The translations under genes and the position numbers were made by a program. From UMGS1994 sp944386155 (GTDB lineage: Bacteria; Bacillota; Clostridia; TANB77; CAG-508), in assembly GCA_963931085.1 (NCBI GenBank), contig OZ006973.1:1364001-1428000 (forward strand): DNA of 64,000 nucleotides. The letters are read 5' to 3'. Below the pieces are notes generated by a model. It had not been told where the DNA came from and made no database searches. It saw only the letters and a list, made by a program, of their open reading frames with translations. Position 1 is the first letter of the stretch. Every line of letters starts with the position of its first letter. Below, piece by piece: positions 25,392 through 33,357 of this stretch.

Positions 25392-26876
25392 TTACTTTAC
25401 CAAATTTATAATTTTTGTTGCCACTTTTTCAATAAATTTCTCATCATGTTCTACAAAAATAATGGTAGGATTATAATTTAGAATAGCATCTTCTATTTGT
25501 TCTCTTGTCAATATATCAATATAGTTTAAAGGTTCATCCCATATATAAATATTAGCCTGTTCTGAAATACTTTTTGCAATTAGAACCTTCTTCTTTTGAC
25601 CTTCACTCATATCTTGAATATTAGTATCAAAATCAAATTGTGATAATCCCATTTTTACTAACATTGCTTTAAAAATACTTTCATTTATTTTATTATCGTA
25701 AGCAAAAGTTCTCAAATTTCCTTTTAAATCTTCTGTACTCTGAGAAACATAAGATATTTTTAAATCATTTGCAACCATAAACTCTCCATTATACTGTAAT
25801 TCTTCTCCTAAAATAAGTTTTAATATACTTGATTTACCAATGCCATTTTTTCCAATTAGTGCAACCCTATCGCCATTATTAACTTCAAAAGTAATAGGGT
25901 TAAATATCGTTTCTTTACTATATTTTATCTGCAAGTTATGTGCAAAAATTAATGGATTCTTATTACTTTTTAGAGGAATAATTTTTAATGTATCATTTAC
26001 CTCTATATTTTTTAACAAATTAGTCTTTTCATTTATTGCTTTTTCTATTCTTTGTTCCATAACTTTTGATTTTTTCATCATTTTATCTGCTTTATGTCCT
26101 ATATATCCTTTATCTATTGTAGTTTCTGAATTATATTTTTTATTTTTTGTTTTTTCAGCCTCATTTGACCATTTTGCACAATTTTTAGAAGCTATTTCAA
26201 GTCTATTTATATCTTTCTGCAATCTTTCATTTTGTATTTTTTCAAAATTATCTTGCCTATTTTTATTTTCTTTCCAAGATGAAAAATTACCTTGTTGTAT
26301 TTCTATATTAGTATTATTTATAGAAATTATATGATTTACAACTTTATCTAAAAAATTTCTATCGTGAGATACTAATATAAATCCTTTTTTCTTTTCTAAA
26401 TAATTTACTAAATTATTTCGTGTTTCAATATCCAAATGATTTGTAGGCTCATCTATAAGTAAAAAGTTATTACCTTTTAAAAATAAACTTATTAAAAGTA
26501 TCTTTATTTGTTCGCCACCACTTAATAAGTTAAAACTTCTATATAATACTTCAGTATCTGTATTAAGTAAATTTAATTCTCTTATAATTTCCCAATCTTC
26601 AACATTCGGAGCAATCTCATTTACTATTTCTATTGCCATTCTTTCTTTGTTTTTTACTTCAAAAGGGAAGTAATCAAACTCAACATTTTTTGATATTGCA
26701 CCTTGATATTCATATTTTCCTAATAATAACTTTAAAAATGTAGTTTTACCTTTACCGTTTCTTCCAATTAATCCTAATTTCCAATCAGTATCTATATTAA
26801 ATGATACATTTTCAAATATATTTTTTAGGCTTCCATCATATCCAAAAGTTAAATTGTTTACACTTATTAAAGACAT
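25392..26876 (-). CDS. ABC-F ribosomal protection protein of the Lsa type
   Basis: 494 residues, two ABC domains with no membrane spans. Walker A GLIGRNGKGKTTFLKLLLGK and ALIGKNGIGKSSILKLILGE; signatures LLSGGEQIKILL and DMSEGQKKKVLIAKSI; Walker B LLIDEPTNHLDIE and IYIWDEPLNYIDIL. The central linker (about residues 205-290) is long and charged as in antibiotic-resistance ABC-F proteins. The opening NNLTFGYDGS, TDWKLGLIGRNG, the GNFSSW segment and IWDEPLNYIDI are very close to the Lsa(A) pattern. Lsa proteins remove lincosamides, streptogramin A and pleuromutilins from the ribosome. It lies next to an Erm/KsgA-type methylase. Spectrum cannot be told from sequence. Confidence 0.85.
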   Translation of the reverse strand: MSLISVNNLTFGYDGSLKNIFENVSFNIDTDWKLGLIGRNGKGKTTFLKLLLGKYEYQGAISKNVEFDYFPFEVKNKERMAIEIVNEIAPNVEDWEIIRELNLLNTDTEVLYRSFNLLSGGEQIKILLISLFLKGNNFLLIDEPTNHLDIETRNNLVNYLEKKKGFILVSHDRNFLDKVVNHIISINNTNIEIQQGNFSSWKENKNRQDNFEKIQNERLQKDINRLEIASKNCAKWSNEAEKTKNKKYNSETTIDKGYIGHKADKMMKKSKVMEQRIEKAINEKTNLLKNIEVNDTLKIIPLKSNKNPLIFAHNLQIKYSKETIFNPITFEVNNGDRVALIGKNGIGKSSILKLILGEELQYNGEFMVANDLKISYVSQSTEDLKGNLRTFAYDNKINESIFKAMLVKMGLSQFDFDTNIQDMSEGQKKKVLIAKSISEQANIYIWDEPLNYIDILTREQIEDAILNYNPTIIFVEHDEKFIEKVATKIINLVK

Positions 26877-27022
26877 CTATTCCTCCTACAAATTATTATT
26901 TTGCGAACTACTAAATTGTAATTTATAATTTGCTTATTACTTTTTTCTGTCAACTTCTTTGTTTACACTATTGCTAATAATATAGAAATTGGAAATATAG
27001 CTACTGGATAAAATTCTTATTT

Positions 27023-27934
27023 TCAATTTTTCAATTTAAAAATTTTCTTTTGGCGCTTAGTTTCAAATTTCCAATAACCATGATTACGATTTCGATGTTT
27101 TTTTTGAATCTTGTTTTGATTGTTTTTCATGGCTTGTTCAGCATTTAATATAATAGCTTTTTTTTCGTTGGAAACAAATTTAAGAAAAACATCATATAGG
27201 TATAGCCATCCATCGTATGAGATCTCAGTAAGCGTTGACTCTAATTTGATTTTTAAAAACTTGCAAATGCGTTTTTGTTGCTCATAAGTAAACAATTTTT
27301 TTGTTTTATCTTTGAAAGTATTTCCAGACGCTAAAAATATATATGATAAAAAATTTCTATAGTCTGTCGCATCCTCAACATCTGCTGATGTTTTTCTTTG
27401 AAAGTGAGCAAAACATATTCGTGCATTTGGCACAGGATAAAAATCTGATGGTTTAAACTCATAAATCAATTCAGCGGAAAACCAAGGTTTGTATAAAAGA
27501 GACCTCAAACTTTCGTTATAAAAAGGCTGTCCAGAATACCTTATAAAAGCTTCATACTGCATTATGAAATATATATCTTCAGGAGGATTATCATCTTCAA
27601 ATACTTTTTTCATAATATCAGCAGTTATGTTAAATGGAATATTTGCACATACTTTATATGGTTCTTTTACTGATATTTTATATTTTAAAAAATCCATCTC
27701 TATTATTTGAACTTTTTTAGATTCTTTATACCTTTCAGATAAAGTTTTCGCTAATTTTGCATCAAACTCTATTGCTATAACTTTCTTGCTTTTTTTTGCA
27801 AGTTCATTGGTAATAATTCCTTTTCCAGGACCTATCTCAATTACAATATCGTCGTTACAAATATTACTCTTTGATAACAAGGTCGCTACAAGTTGTTTAC
27901 TATGTAAATAATTTTGCGAATGTTCTATTCCCAT
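27023..27934 (-). CDS. Erm/KsgA-family rRNA adenine N6-methyltransferase
   Basis: 303 residues. HSQNYLHSKQLVATLL, IEIGPGKGIITNELA (SAM motif I) and the catalytic motif CANIPFNITADIM (N-I-P-F as in rRNA adenine dimethylases) are clear, followed by PPEDIYFIMQYEAFIRY. The C-terminus is an unusually basic tail (KKHRNRNHGYWKFETKRQKK) like the RNA-binding extensions of some Erm enzymes. Its presence in an accessory island beside an Lsa-like gene favours Erm (23S A2058 methylation, macrolide-lincosamide-streptogramin B resistance) over housekeeping KsgA. AAAGGAGG lies before the ATG, with a terminator-promoter module upstream. Resistance is inferred. Confidence 0.85.
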   Translation of the reverse strand: MGIEHSQNYLHSKQLVATLLSKSNICNDDIVIEIGPGKGIITNELAKKSKKVIAIEFDAKLAKTLSERYKESKKVQIIEMDFLKYKISVKEPYKVCANIPFNITADIMKKVFEDDNPPEDIYFIMQYEAFIRYSGQPFYNESLRSLLYKPWFSAELIYEFKPSDFYPVPNARICFAHFQRKTSADVEDATDYRNFLSYIFLASGNTFKDKTKKLFTYEQQKRICKFLKIKLESTLTEISYDGWLYLYDVFLKFVSNEKKAIILNAEQAMKNNQNKIQKKHRNRNHGYWKFETKRQKKIFKLKN

Positions 27935-27970
27935 AAATACCTCCTTTACAAATTACTATTTGTCCTTTAG

Positions 27971-28011
27971 ATATTATCATAAAAGAAAACGATTATCAAT
28001 TATTCTCTTTT
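27971..28011 (-). promoter_or_regulatory. Terminator-promoter module before the methylase gene
   Basis: TTGATA (27994-27999), 17 bases, TAATAT (27971-27976) with ATG just before the -10 (extended form). The -35 lies in the loop of an AAAAGARAA-type hairpin (27981-28011) that would terminate upstream transcription. Nearly the same module recurs at 38467-38507. Confidence 0.75.
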
Positions 28012-28023
28012 ACTTATTATAAA

Positions 28024-28135
28024 CTATCTTTCTAATGATTCATCCCGAAACTTATTTGCCATTAAAAGTTCTTTTATAAATTCTTTCTCTAGTTCGAAAA
28101 TCTATTAATTCTGTATAGATTCTTTATATAATGAA
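28024..28135 (-). pseudogene. Decayed third copy of the DUF6809-like gene
   Basis: The 3' part of the small gene found intact at 38520 and 41650 can be followed here: an NKFRDESLER-equivalent end, with TTT CGG GAT in place of the CTT/TTT CGA GAT of the intact copies, and parts of the LIDFE/YSEL region. The front of the gene has been lost. It sits in the same position relative to the tRNA fragment as the intact copies. Confidence 0.75.
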
Positions 28136-28217
28136 TATTATCTATAACAATTGAAAATAGAAGGTGTTATAAAATATTTTGCAAATTAATAAGAACTTTT
28201 TGAAAAACAATAAAAAA

Positions 28218-28330
28218 AGATGAAAAAGGTTATCTTTTTCATCTAGTGGTGACTCCTACCACAATTAATATGGATTTTTCATTGATTTATCAACATTTTA
28301 CTTAAAATGTGTGCAATTTTGTGTTGCAAA
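28218..28330. repeat. Leftmost att-like junction of the tRNA-Glu island
   Basis: A tRNA terminator copy (28218-28244), then a copy of the tRNA-Glu 3' end with 12 of 13 bases (28247-28259, C changed to T), then right-arm sequence with TGTGTGCAA (28308-28316) and GTGTTGCAAA (28321-28330). The order is the same as at 39133-39248. The rest of the stretch 27935-28394 holds only the module and decayed gene listed separately. Confidence 0.75.
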
Positions 28331-28394
28331 ATATTTTATTATTCAAATATAATTACAAAACTTTATTTTTTATATTAAAAAGTTAAATTGTAAT

Positions 28395-29360
28395 TTATTT
28401 TTCAAATCCTTTTTCAAATTCTTGCTTTTCTAATGCTCGATTTACACAATTTATAAATTCTTTAAGTTTTTCACTATGAATACCGTGTCCACAATCAAAA
28501 TATTCTACTTTTATATTGCTAATCAACTTAATAACTTGTTCTAAATCTTCATCTGTTAATGCTCCCTGAATAAGTCCATCTTTACCAATAGTAGTATTTG
28601 CTTTCATAAATAAAGTATTGCATTTTATATTTGAAAGTAATTCATTATAATTTACATTGTCATTAAAAGAATCATCATAAAATGTTTCTCCAAAATATGG
28701 GTCATATTCATTTAATCCATTAAAAACTTCTAAAAATTTTTTAGGCCAAAAAGGAACTTTTAAAATCTTCTCTGGATGTTTCTGTCTGTATTTTAATGCA
28801 AATTGGCCTAGTTTGTTTTTTATCTTCTCTCTTGAATCTTCTGGAAAGAAGTTCCAACAATATTGATTCATAAAATAATAATACACAAAATCAGTTTCTT
28901 CATTTTGATTTATAAAATTATGACATACTGTTGATAAATCTTTAAAATTAAAAGTATTAAATCTTTTATCACCATTACTTGAAAACAATGGTGCATCTTC
29001 CAATATTAAATTTTTACAACTATTATAATTAGAAGCAATATAACAAGCAATTAGTCCTCCTGATGAATGCCCTAAAACAGATATATTGCCATTCGTAGTT
29101 GTTTGTATAAATTCTATTAAATCATCGCCCTGTACTATTAAATTATATTTTGCCCTATTATGTGAGCTTTTTCCATGTCCGTAGCAATCTACCAAAAGCA
29201 AATGAAAGTTTTTAGATAAATCTTTTATCACCTTTAAATAACTCATTGCATTCGTCCCCTGTGCATGAATAATTAGTAATATAGGTTTATCATTATTTGT
29301 TTCATAATAATTTATTACATTACTATCCTTTGTTATGAAGTGTTTATTTATTAGTTTCAT
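28395..29360 (-). CDS. Alpha/beta hydrolase
   Basis: 321 residues. The nucleophile elbow is LGHSSGGLIAC near residue 98, an oxyanion-hole region LLIIHAQGTNA near 35, DCYGHGKSS near 58, and a likely catalytic His in DCGHGIHSEKL near 290. The substrate cannot be inferred. It follows an AbrB-type regulator gene by 9 bases and is probably controlled by it. Its stop is immediately followed by the AATTACAATT motif found at most cassette ends in this island. Confidence 0.85.
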   Translation of the reverse strand: MKLINKHFITKDSNVINYYETNNDKPILLIIHAQGTNAMSYLKVIKDLSKNFHLLLVDCYGHGKSSHNRAKYNLIVQGDDLIEFIQTTTNGNISVLGHSSGGLIACYIASNYNSCKNLILEDAPLFSSNGDKRFNTFNFKDLSTVCHNFINQNEETDFVYYYFMNQYCWNFFPEDSREKIKNKLGQFALKYRQKHPEKILKVPFWPKKFLEVFNGLNEYDPYFGETFYDDSFNDNVNYNELLSNIKCNTLFMKANTTIGKDGLIQGALTDEDLEQVIKLISNIKVEYFDCGHGIHSEKLKEFINCVNRALEKQEFEKGFEK

Positions 29361-29369
29361 TTTTATACC

Positions 29370-29564
29370 TCATTTCTTCAATATATCATCTGCTAAATCC
29401 TCTATCACATTTGATTTTACAAGTGCAATCCCTTTTTCTTTATCACATAAAACAATAATAGAATCTCCTGGTTTTATATCAAACATTTTTCTTGCTTCTA
29501 CTGGTATTACTATTTGTCCTTTTTCTCCTACTTTACAGATACCTACATATTTATCTTTTTCCAT
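29370..29564 (-). CDS. AbrB/MazE-type transcriptional regulator
   Basis: 64 residues forming the swapped-hairpin AbrB fold: VGICKVGEKGQIVIPVEARK, MFDIKPGDSIIVLCDKEKG and IALVKSN. Such small proteins bind AT-rich palindromes and often regulate their own operon. The perfect palindrome 45 bases upstream is a natural target. The hydrolase gene follows 9 bases later, making a regulator-enzyme pair. TGAGGTG lies before the ATG. Confidence 0.9.
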   Translation of the reverse strand: MEKDKYVGICKVGEKGQIVIPVEARKMFDIKPGDSIIVLCDKEKGIALVKSNVIEDLADDILKK

Positions 29565-29607
29565 TTTTAATACACCTCATTAAATTATGCTGTTATACTT
29601 TTCATAC

Positions 29608-29626
29608 TTGTTATACTTTATAACAA
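29608..29626. promoter_or_regulatory. Operator-like palindrome upstream of the AbrB gene
   Basis: TTGTTATA-CTT-TATAACAA, perfect 8-3-8 inverted repeat, with another partial TGTTATACTTT copy at 29591-29601 between it and the gene. Likely AbrB-type operator overlapping the promoter. Confidence 0.65.
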
Positions 29627-29680
29627 TAAAAAAAGCAATAGACTTTTGAAAAAATCTATCACTTTAATCTAAACAAAAAA

Positions 29681-29756
29681 TTACTATCTTTTGTTACGAT
29701 TATATAATAAATGACAGATAATTTCAACTAATTATCTGCCCTTCTAATTGTAATTT
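29681..29756 (-). repeat. 76-bp junction repeat, copy 1
   Basis: 74 of 76 bases match 37810-37885. On the minus strand it begins with AATTACAATT, has a CAGATAATT/AATTATCTG hairpin, a promoter TTGAAA-N17-TATAAT (29722-29727, 29699-29704), and ends in GATAGTAA. It lies between a hydrolase stop and the AbrB transcription unit. Confidence 0.85.
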
Positions 29757-29781
29757 ATCTTTCTAGTTCATCTTTCTTTGT

Positions 29782-30627
29782 TCATATATTCATTCCATTT
29801 GTTCCTTGAATTCCATCTACTTTTGTCCTATTTAAAGTTTGCGAATAATTAGTAGGTATATTATGATTTTTCTTCATTCCTAATACTGCGTCTAATTCTG
29901 CTATCATAACAGATGGATTAAGTAGAGAATCCTCACAATGTCCTTTACCTTGAAAGCATTTTATTTTAGAGTTAGGATAATTGTTCCTAATATATTCTGC
30001 TGTTTTCTTTGCCAACAATTCGTTTATTTTAGTACCATAGTAGTAGTAAATTTCTGTATTTGGAGTATCTATATCACTTGGCAATTTATAACTTCCAATT
30101 TGTCTTATATAATTAGTAATTGTCGTATCAGACATATTATCCATCATTTCTAAAAAAACATCCAACTTATCTTCAGGAATAATAGAATTAACTGCTTGTG
30201 CAACAACTCTTTTATCTCTTGCTTGTGTTTTGTGAGTAAGCATAAGATATTGTTTTGTCATCATTAAAGTCATTAGCCTATTATAAGAAATTAAAGGTGA
30301 ACTTTCTAAAATAACTTTATCAATATATAATTTTTTATTTTGCCAAATTTGAGATGTTAAAACACCACCCATAGACATACCATAAATTGCAAATACATTA
30401 TTTCCATAACGAGAAATAATATAATCTTCTATATCTTTTGCACTTTCTTCAAAAGAATTAAAATCTTCTTTCATATTTGGATTATGTCCTTGTAATATAG
30501 GAACTATAATATGATAGTTATTTTTATAATGTTCAATATATTTTTCCCATATTTGATATGGTGTTTCAAATCCGTGTATTAAAATTATTTTATCTTTTTC
30601 TTTATTTCCAAATTCTAATATTTCCAA
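29782..30627 (-). CDS. Alpha/beta hydrolase (second)
   Basis: 281 residues from the TTG at 30627, which has AAAAGGAG eight bases upstream. The ATG seven codons earlier (30648) has no ribosome site and is part of the AATTACAAT junction motif, so I prefer TTG. The oxyanion region IILIHGFETPYQIW, nucleophile elbow YGMSMGGVLTSQI (G-M-S-M-G-G) and a late FQGKGHCEDSLL with the catalytic His mark the fold. Substrate unknown. It has its own terminator-promoter module upstream and the 76-bp junction repeat downstream. Confidence 0.8.
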   Translation of the reverse strand: MEILEFGNKEKDKIILIHGFETPYQIWEKYIEHYKNNYHIIVPILQGHNPNMKEDFNSFEESAKDIEDYIISRYGNNVFAIYGMSMGGVLTSQIWQNKKLYIDKVILESSPLISYNRLMTLMMTKQYLMLTHKTQARDKRVVAQAVNSIIPEDKLDVFLEMMDNMSDTTITNYIRQIGSYKLPSDIDTPNTEIYYYYGTKINELLAKKTAEYIRNNYPNSKIKCFQGKGHCEDSLLNPSVMIAELDAVLGMKKNHNIPTNYSQTLNRTKVDGIQGTNGMNI

Positions 30628-30665
30628 TAGTTTTACTCCTTTTAACATTGTAATTTGTCGAGATG

Positions 30666-30723
30666 ATTATAGCATAAAAAAGAAAATTACTCTATACTGC
30701 AACAGTATAAAATAATTTTCTTT
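30666..30723 (-). promoter_or_regulatory. Terminator-promoter module before the second hydrolase
   Basis: Hairpin AAAGAAAATTA/TAATTTTCTTT (30679-30723) with an inner ATACTG/CAGTAT stem ends the ZIP operon. Directly after it an extended -10 ATGC-TATAAT (30666-30671) starts the next transcript; the -35 is poor (TAGAGT). Confidence 0.65.
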
Positions 30724-30830
30724 GAAAATAAAAAGGGGATGTTAATTAGTCTTAAAAAACTTTTTATTAAGGTATTATAATATTGATTTTTTCTTTTTGT
30801 TAAATTCTAGTTTCTTTACTTGTCATTAGT

Positions 30831-31610
30831 CTATCCAAGTGCAACATCTAATATCATCATTATAACAAAACCTATTGCTACACCAATCGTTCCAATATTA
30901 GAATGTTCTCCTGCTTGAGATTCAGGGATTAATTCTTCGACCACAACATAGATCATTGCTCCTGCTGCAAAAGAAAGTAAATAAGGTAATATAGGTGTTA
31001 CAATTCCTGTAAGAAGAATTGTGATTATTGCTCCTATTGGCTCTACAATTCCAGATAATGTACCATATAAAAATGCTTTTGGCTTTGACATTCCTTCATT
31101 TTTTAAAGGCATTGAAATTATTGCTCCCTCTGGAAAGTTTTGTATTGCTATTCCTATTGACAAGGCGAATGCACCTGCAAGAGTAATCGTTGTATTTTGT
31201 GCCAAAACTCCTGCAAATACAACTCCAACAGCCATTCCTTCTGGAATATTATGTAGGGTTACTGCAAGTACCATCATAGTTGTATTTTTTAATTTAGCTT
31301 TTATACCCTCTGGCTTTTTTGAATTTAAGTGTAAATGAGGTATTATACTATCTAAAACTAACAAAAAGATAATTCCAAATAAAAATCCTATAGCAGCAGG
31401 AATCCATGATACTATTCCTTGTTCTTCTGCCATTTCTATTGACGGTGTAATTAAAGACCATATTGAGGCTGCTATCATTACTCCAGATGCAAATCCTAGT
31501 AACAGCTTTTGTACTTTTGTGTTCATTTTATTTTTCATTAAAAACACAATTGCAGAACCTAATGTAGTTCCTAAAAAAGGTATTAAAAGACCTATTACAA
31601 TATTCTCCAT
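30831..31610 (-). CDS. ZIP family metal transporter
   Basis: 259 residues with eight membrane spans and a His-containing loop (HLHLNSKK). The metal site in spans 4 and 5 is clear: VTLHNIPEGMAVGV and IQNFPEGAIISMPL, followed by GIVEPIGAIITI. ZIP proteins bring zinc, iron or manganese into the cytosol. The gene starts 13 bases after the second ABC transporter gene and closes the gpmA-araC-ABC-ABC-ZIP operon, which supports a metal-uptake role for the whole unit. Confidence 0.93.
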   Translation of the reverse strand: MENIVIGLLIPFLGTTLGSAIVFLMKNKMNTKVQKLLLGFASGVMIAASIWSLITPSIEMAEEQGIVSWIPAAIGFLFGIIFLLVLDSIIPHLHLNSKKPEGIKAKLKNTTMMVLAVTLHNIPEGMAVGVVFAGVLAQNTTITLAGAFALSIGIAIQNFPEGAIISMPLKNEGMSKPKAFLYGTLSGIVEPIGAIITILLTGIVTPILPYLLSFAAGAMIYVVVEELIPESQAGEHSNIGTIGVAIGFVIMMILDVALG

Positions 31611-31623
31611 ATTAAACTCCTAT

Positions 31624-33357
31624 CTAATTTAATTTCCATTCCAAAGATTCTTGTTGTTTTTGAACCATATCTTTAAAAATACTATCTTTTTCCAATAATT
31701 CTTTTGGATTTCCTTGTTCTTTTACTACACCATCCTTTAATAAAACAATTTTATCTGCGTTTGTAACTGTTCTCATTCTATGAGCGATAATTAAAACAGT
31801 TTTATTCTTTACTAATTTTGATATTGCTTCTTGTATTTCTGTTTCATTTTCTGCATCCAAAGAGGCTGTTGCTTCATCTAATAAAATAACTGGAGAATCT
31901 TTTAATATAGCTCTTGCAATAGAAATTCTTTGTCTTTCTCCTCCTGATAAATTACAGCCATTTTCTCCAATATAAGTATTATATCCATCTGGTAGTTTAC
32001 TTATAAATTCATCACATTTAGCTTGTTTAGCTACTTTTATTACTTCATTATCTGTTGCACCTTTTTTTCCTATTCTGATATTTTCCATTACGGTATTATC
32101 AAACAATGTTACATCCTGAAATACTATTGAGTAATTATTTAATAATGTTTCTGGATCAACTTTAGAAATATCTATACCTCCTAAAGTTATTTTTCCTTTT
32201 GTTGCATCCCAAAATCTAGCACATAATTTTGATATAGTTGTTTTTCCTCCACCTGATGGACCAACTAAAGCAGTTACTTCTCCTTGTTTAGCTGTAAATG
32301 ATACATCTTTTAAAACTGTATCTCCTTTATTGTATTCAAACTCTACATTTTTAAATTCTATATCATATCCATTCGTTTTCAACTTTTTGCTTCCTTCTTG
32401 TAGAGGATAATCATAAAATTCATTCATTCTTTCAATATTTAACCTTGAGGAAATTATTGCAGCTAAATTGACTAATGTATTATTCATAGGTTCATATATT
32501 CTTGAAACAACTAATAAAAACATAAAGAATGTTAATACTGTTATTTGATTATTTAGTAATAAATATGAACCAACTAATGCAACTGTTCCTATTCCAAATT
32601 TTAATAATAATGATGAACTAATGACAAATATTGCTACACCTAATTCAGCAAATATGTTTTTCTTTTCTACTTTTTTTATCTTTTTTGTTAAACCTTCTAA
32701 ATATCTATCTTCACTATTTGTTGCTTTTAAATCTCTAACTGTTTCAATACATTCTTGTATTCCTTCCGTACAATCAATTACTGCTTCATTTTTCTTTCTT
32801 GTGAATATATTTTGTACTTTTCCTGATGTTCCAACTATTATTAATGCTACTGGTAATACCCATAACACAGCTAAAGCCATTCTCCAATCGAAAAAGAATA
32901 AATTTACTGCTATAATACAAGTAGAAATAATTGAGCCATAAAATTGAGGCATTATATGAGAAAAATTATGCTCTATTCTTTCGCAATCTGTAAGTAACAC
33001 ACTTGTTAAATCTGATAAATCTCTTTTTCCAAAGAAAGATAATGGTAATTTTCTTAATCTTTCAGCTAGTGATATTCTTCTTTTTCCACTTTCAATATAG
33101 GTACTAAAAAAAGTTGCATTATATTGAAAATAATTACTCACATAAATTAATACTAATATTCCTATAATTCCAAATCCATAAATATAGTAGTGTGAAACTG
33201 GTATTATTCCATTTAATAAATCACTTACTAATAAATATAGTAAACCAACTGGTATCATTAAAATTAAATTTGTTATAGTACAGCTTATTGTAGCTTTCAC
33301 GAAGTCTTTTGCTCCTTGTTCTGTCAAAGCATATTTTTTCATTAATCTTTCTATCAT
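31624..33357 (-). CDS. ABC transporter half (TMD-NBD), second of a heterodimer pair
   Basis: 577 residues. Six-span membrane domain (residues 1-310) then an ATPase domain with Walker A LVGPSGGGKTTISK, Q-loop VFQDVTLFDNTV, signature NLSGGERQRISIARAI, Walker B VILLDEATASLD and H-loop IIAHRMRTV. Exporter-type fold. Its ATG overlaps the end of the first ABC gene by 4 bases (ATGA), so both halves are made together. The pair behind an AraC regulator resembles YbtP-YbtQ/IrtA-IrtB-like siderophore importers, which have exporter folds but import metal-siderophore. Direction and substrate are inferred. Confidence 0.9.
   Translation of the reverse strand: MIERLMKKYALTEQGAKDFVKATISCTITNLILMIPVGLLYLLVSDLLNGIIPVSHYYIYGFGIIGILVLIYVSNYFQYNATFFSTYIESGKRRISLAERLRKLPLSFFGKRDLSDLTSVLLTDCERIEHNFSHIMPQFYGSIISTCIIAVNLFFFDWRMALAVLWVLPVALIIVGTSGKVQNIFTRKKNEAVIDCTEGIQECIETVRDLKATNSEDRYLEGLTKKIKKVEKKNIFAELGVAIFVISSSLLLKFGIGTVALVGSYLLLNNQITVLTFFMFLLVVSRIYEPMNNTLVNLAAIISSRLNIERMNEFYDYPLQEGSKKLKTNGYDIEFKNVEFEYNKGDTVLKDVSFTAKQGEVTALVGPSGGGKTTISKLCARFWDATKGKITLGGIDISKVDPETLLNNYSIVFQDVTLFDNTVMENIRIGKKGATDNEVIKVAKQAKCDEFISKLPDGYNTYIGENGCNLSGGERQRISIARAILKDSPVILLDEATASLDAENETEIQEAISKLVKNKTVLIIAHRMRTVTNADKIVLLKDGVVKEQGNPKELLEKDSIFKDMVQKQQESLEWKLN

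Noticed and set aside
30628..30648. ATG at 30648 as the start of the second hydrolase
   Set aside because: It lies in the junction motif and lacks a ribosome site; TTG at 30627 has AAAAGGAG at the right distance.
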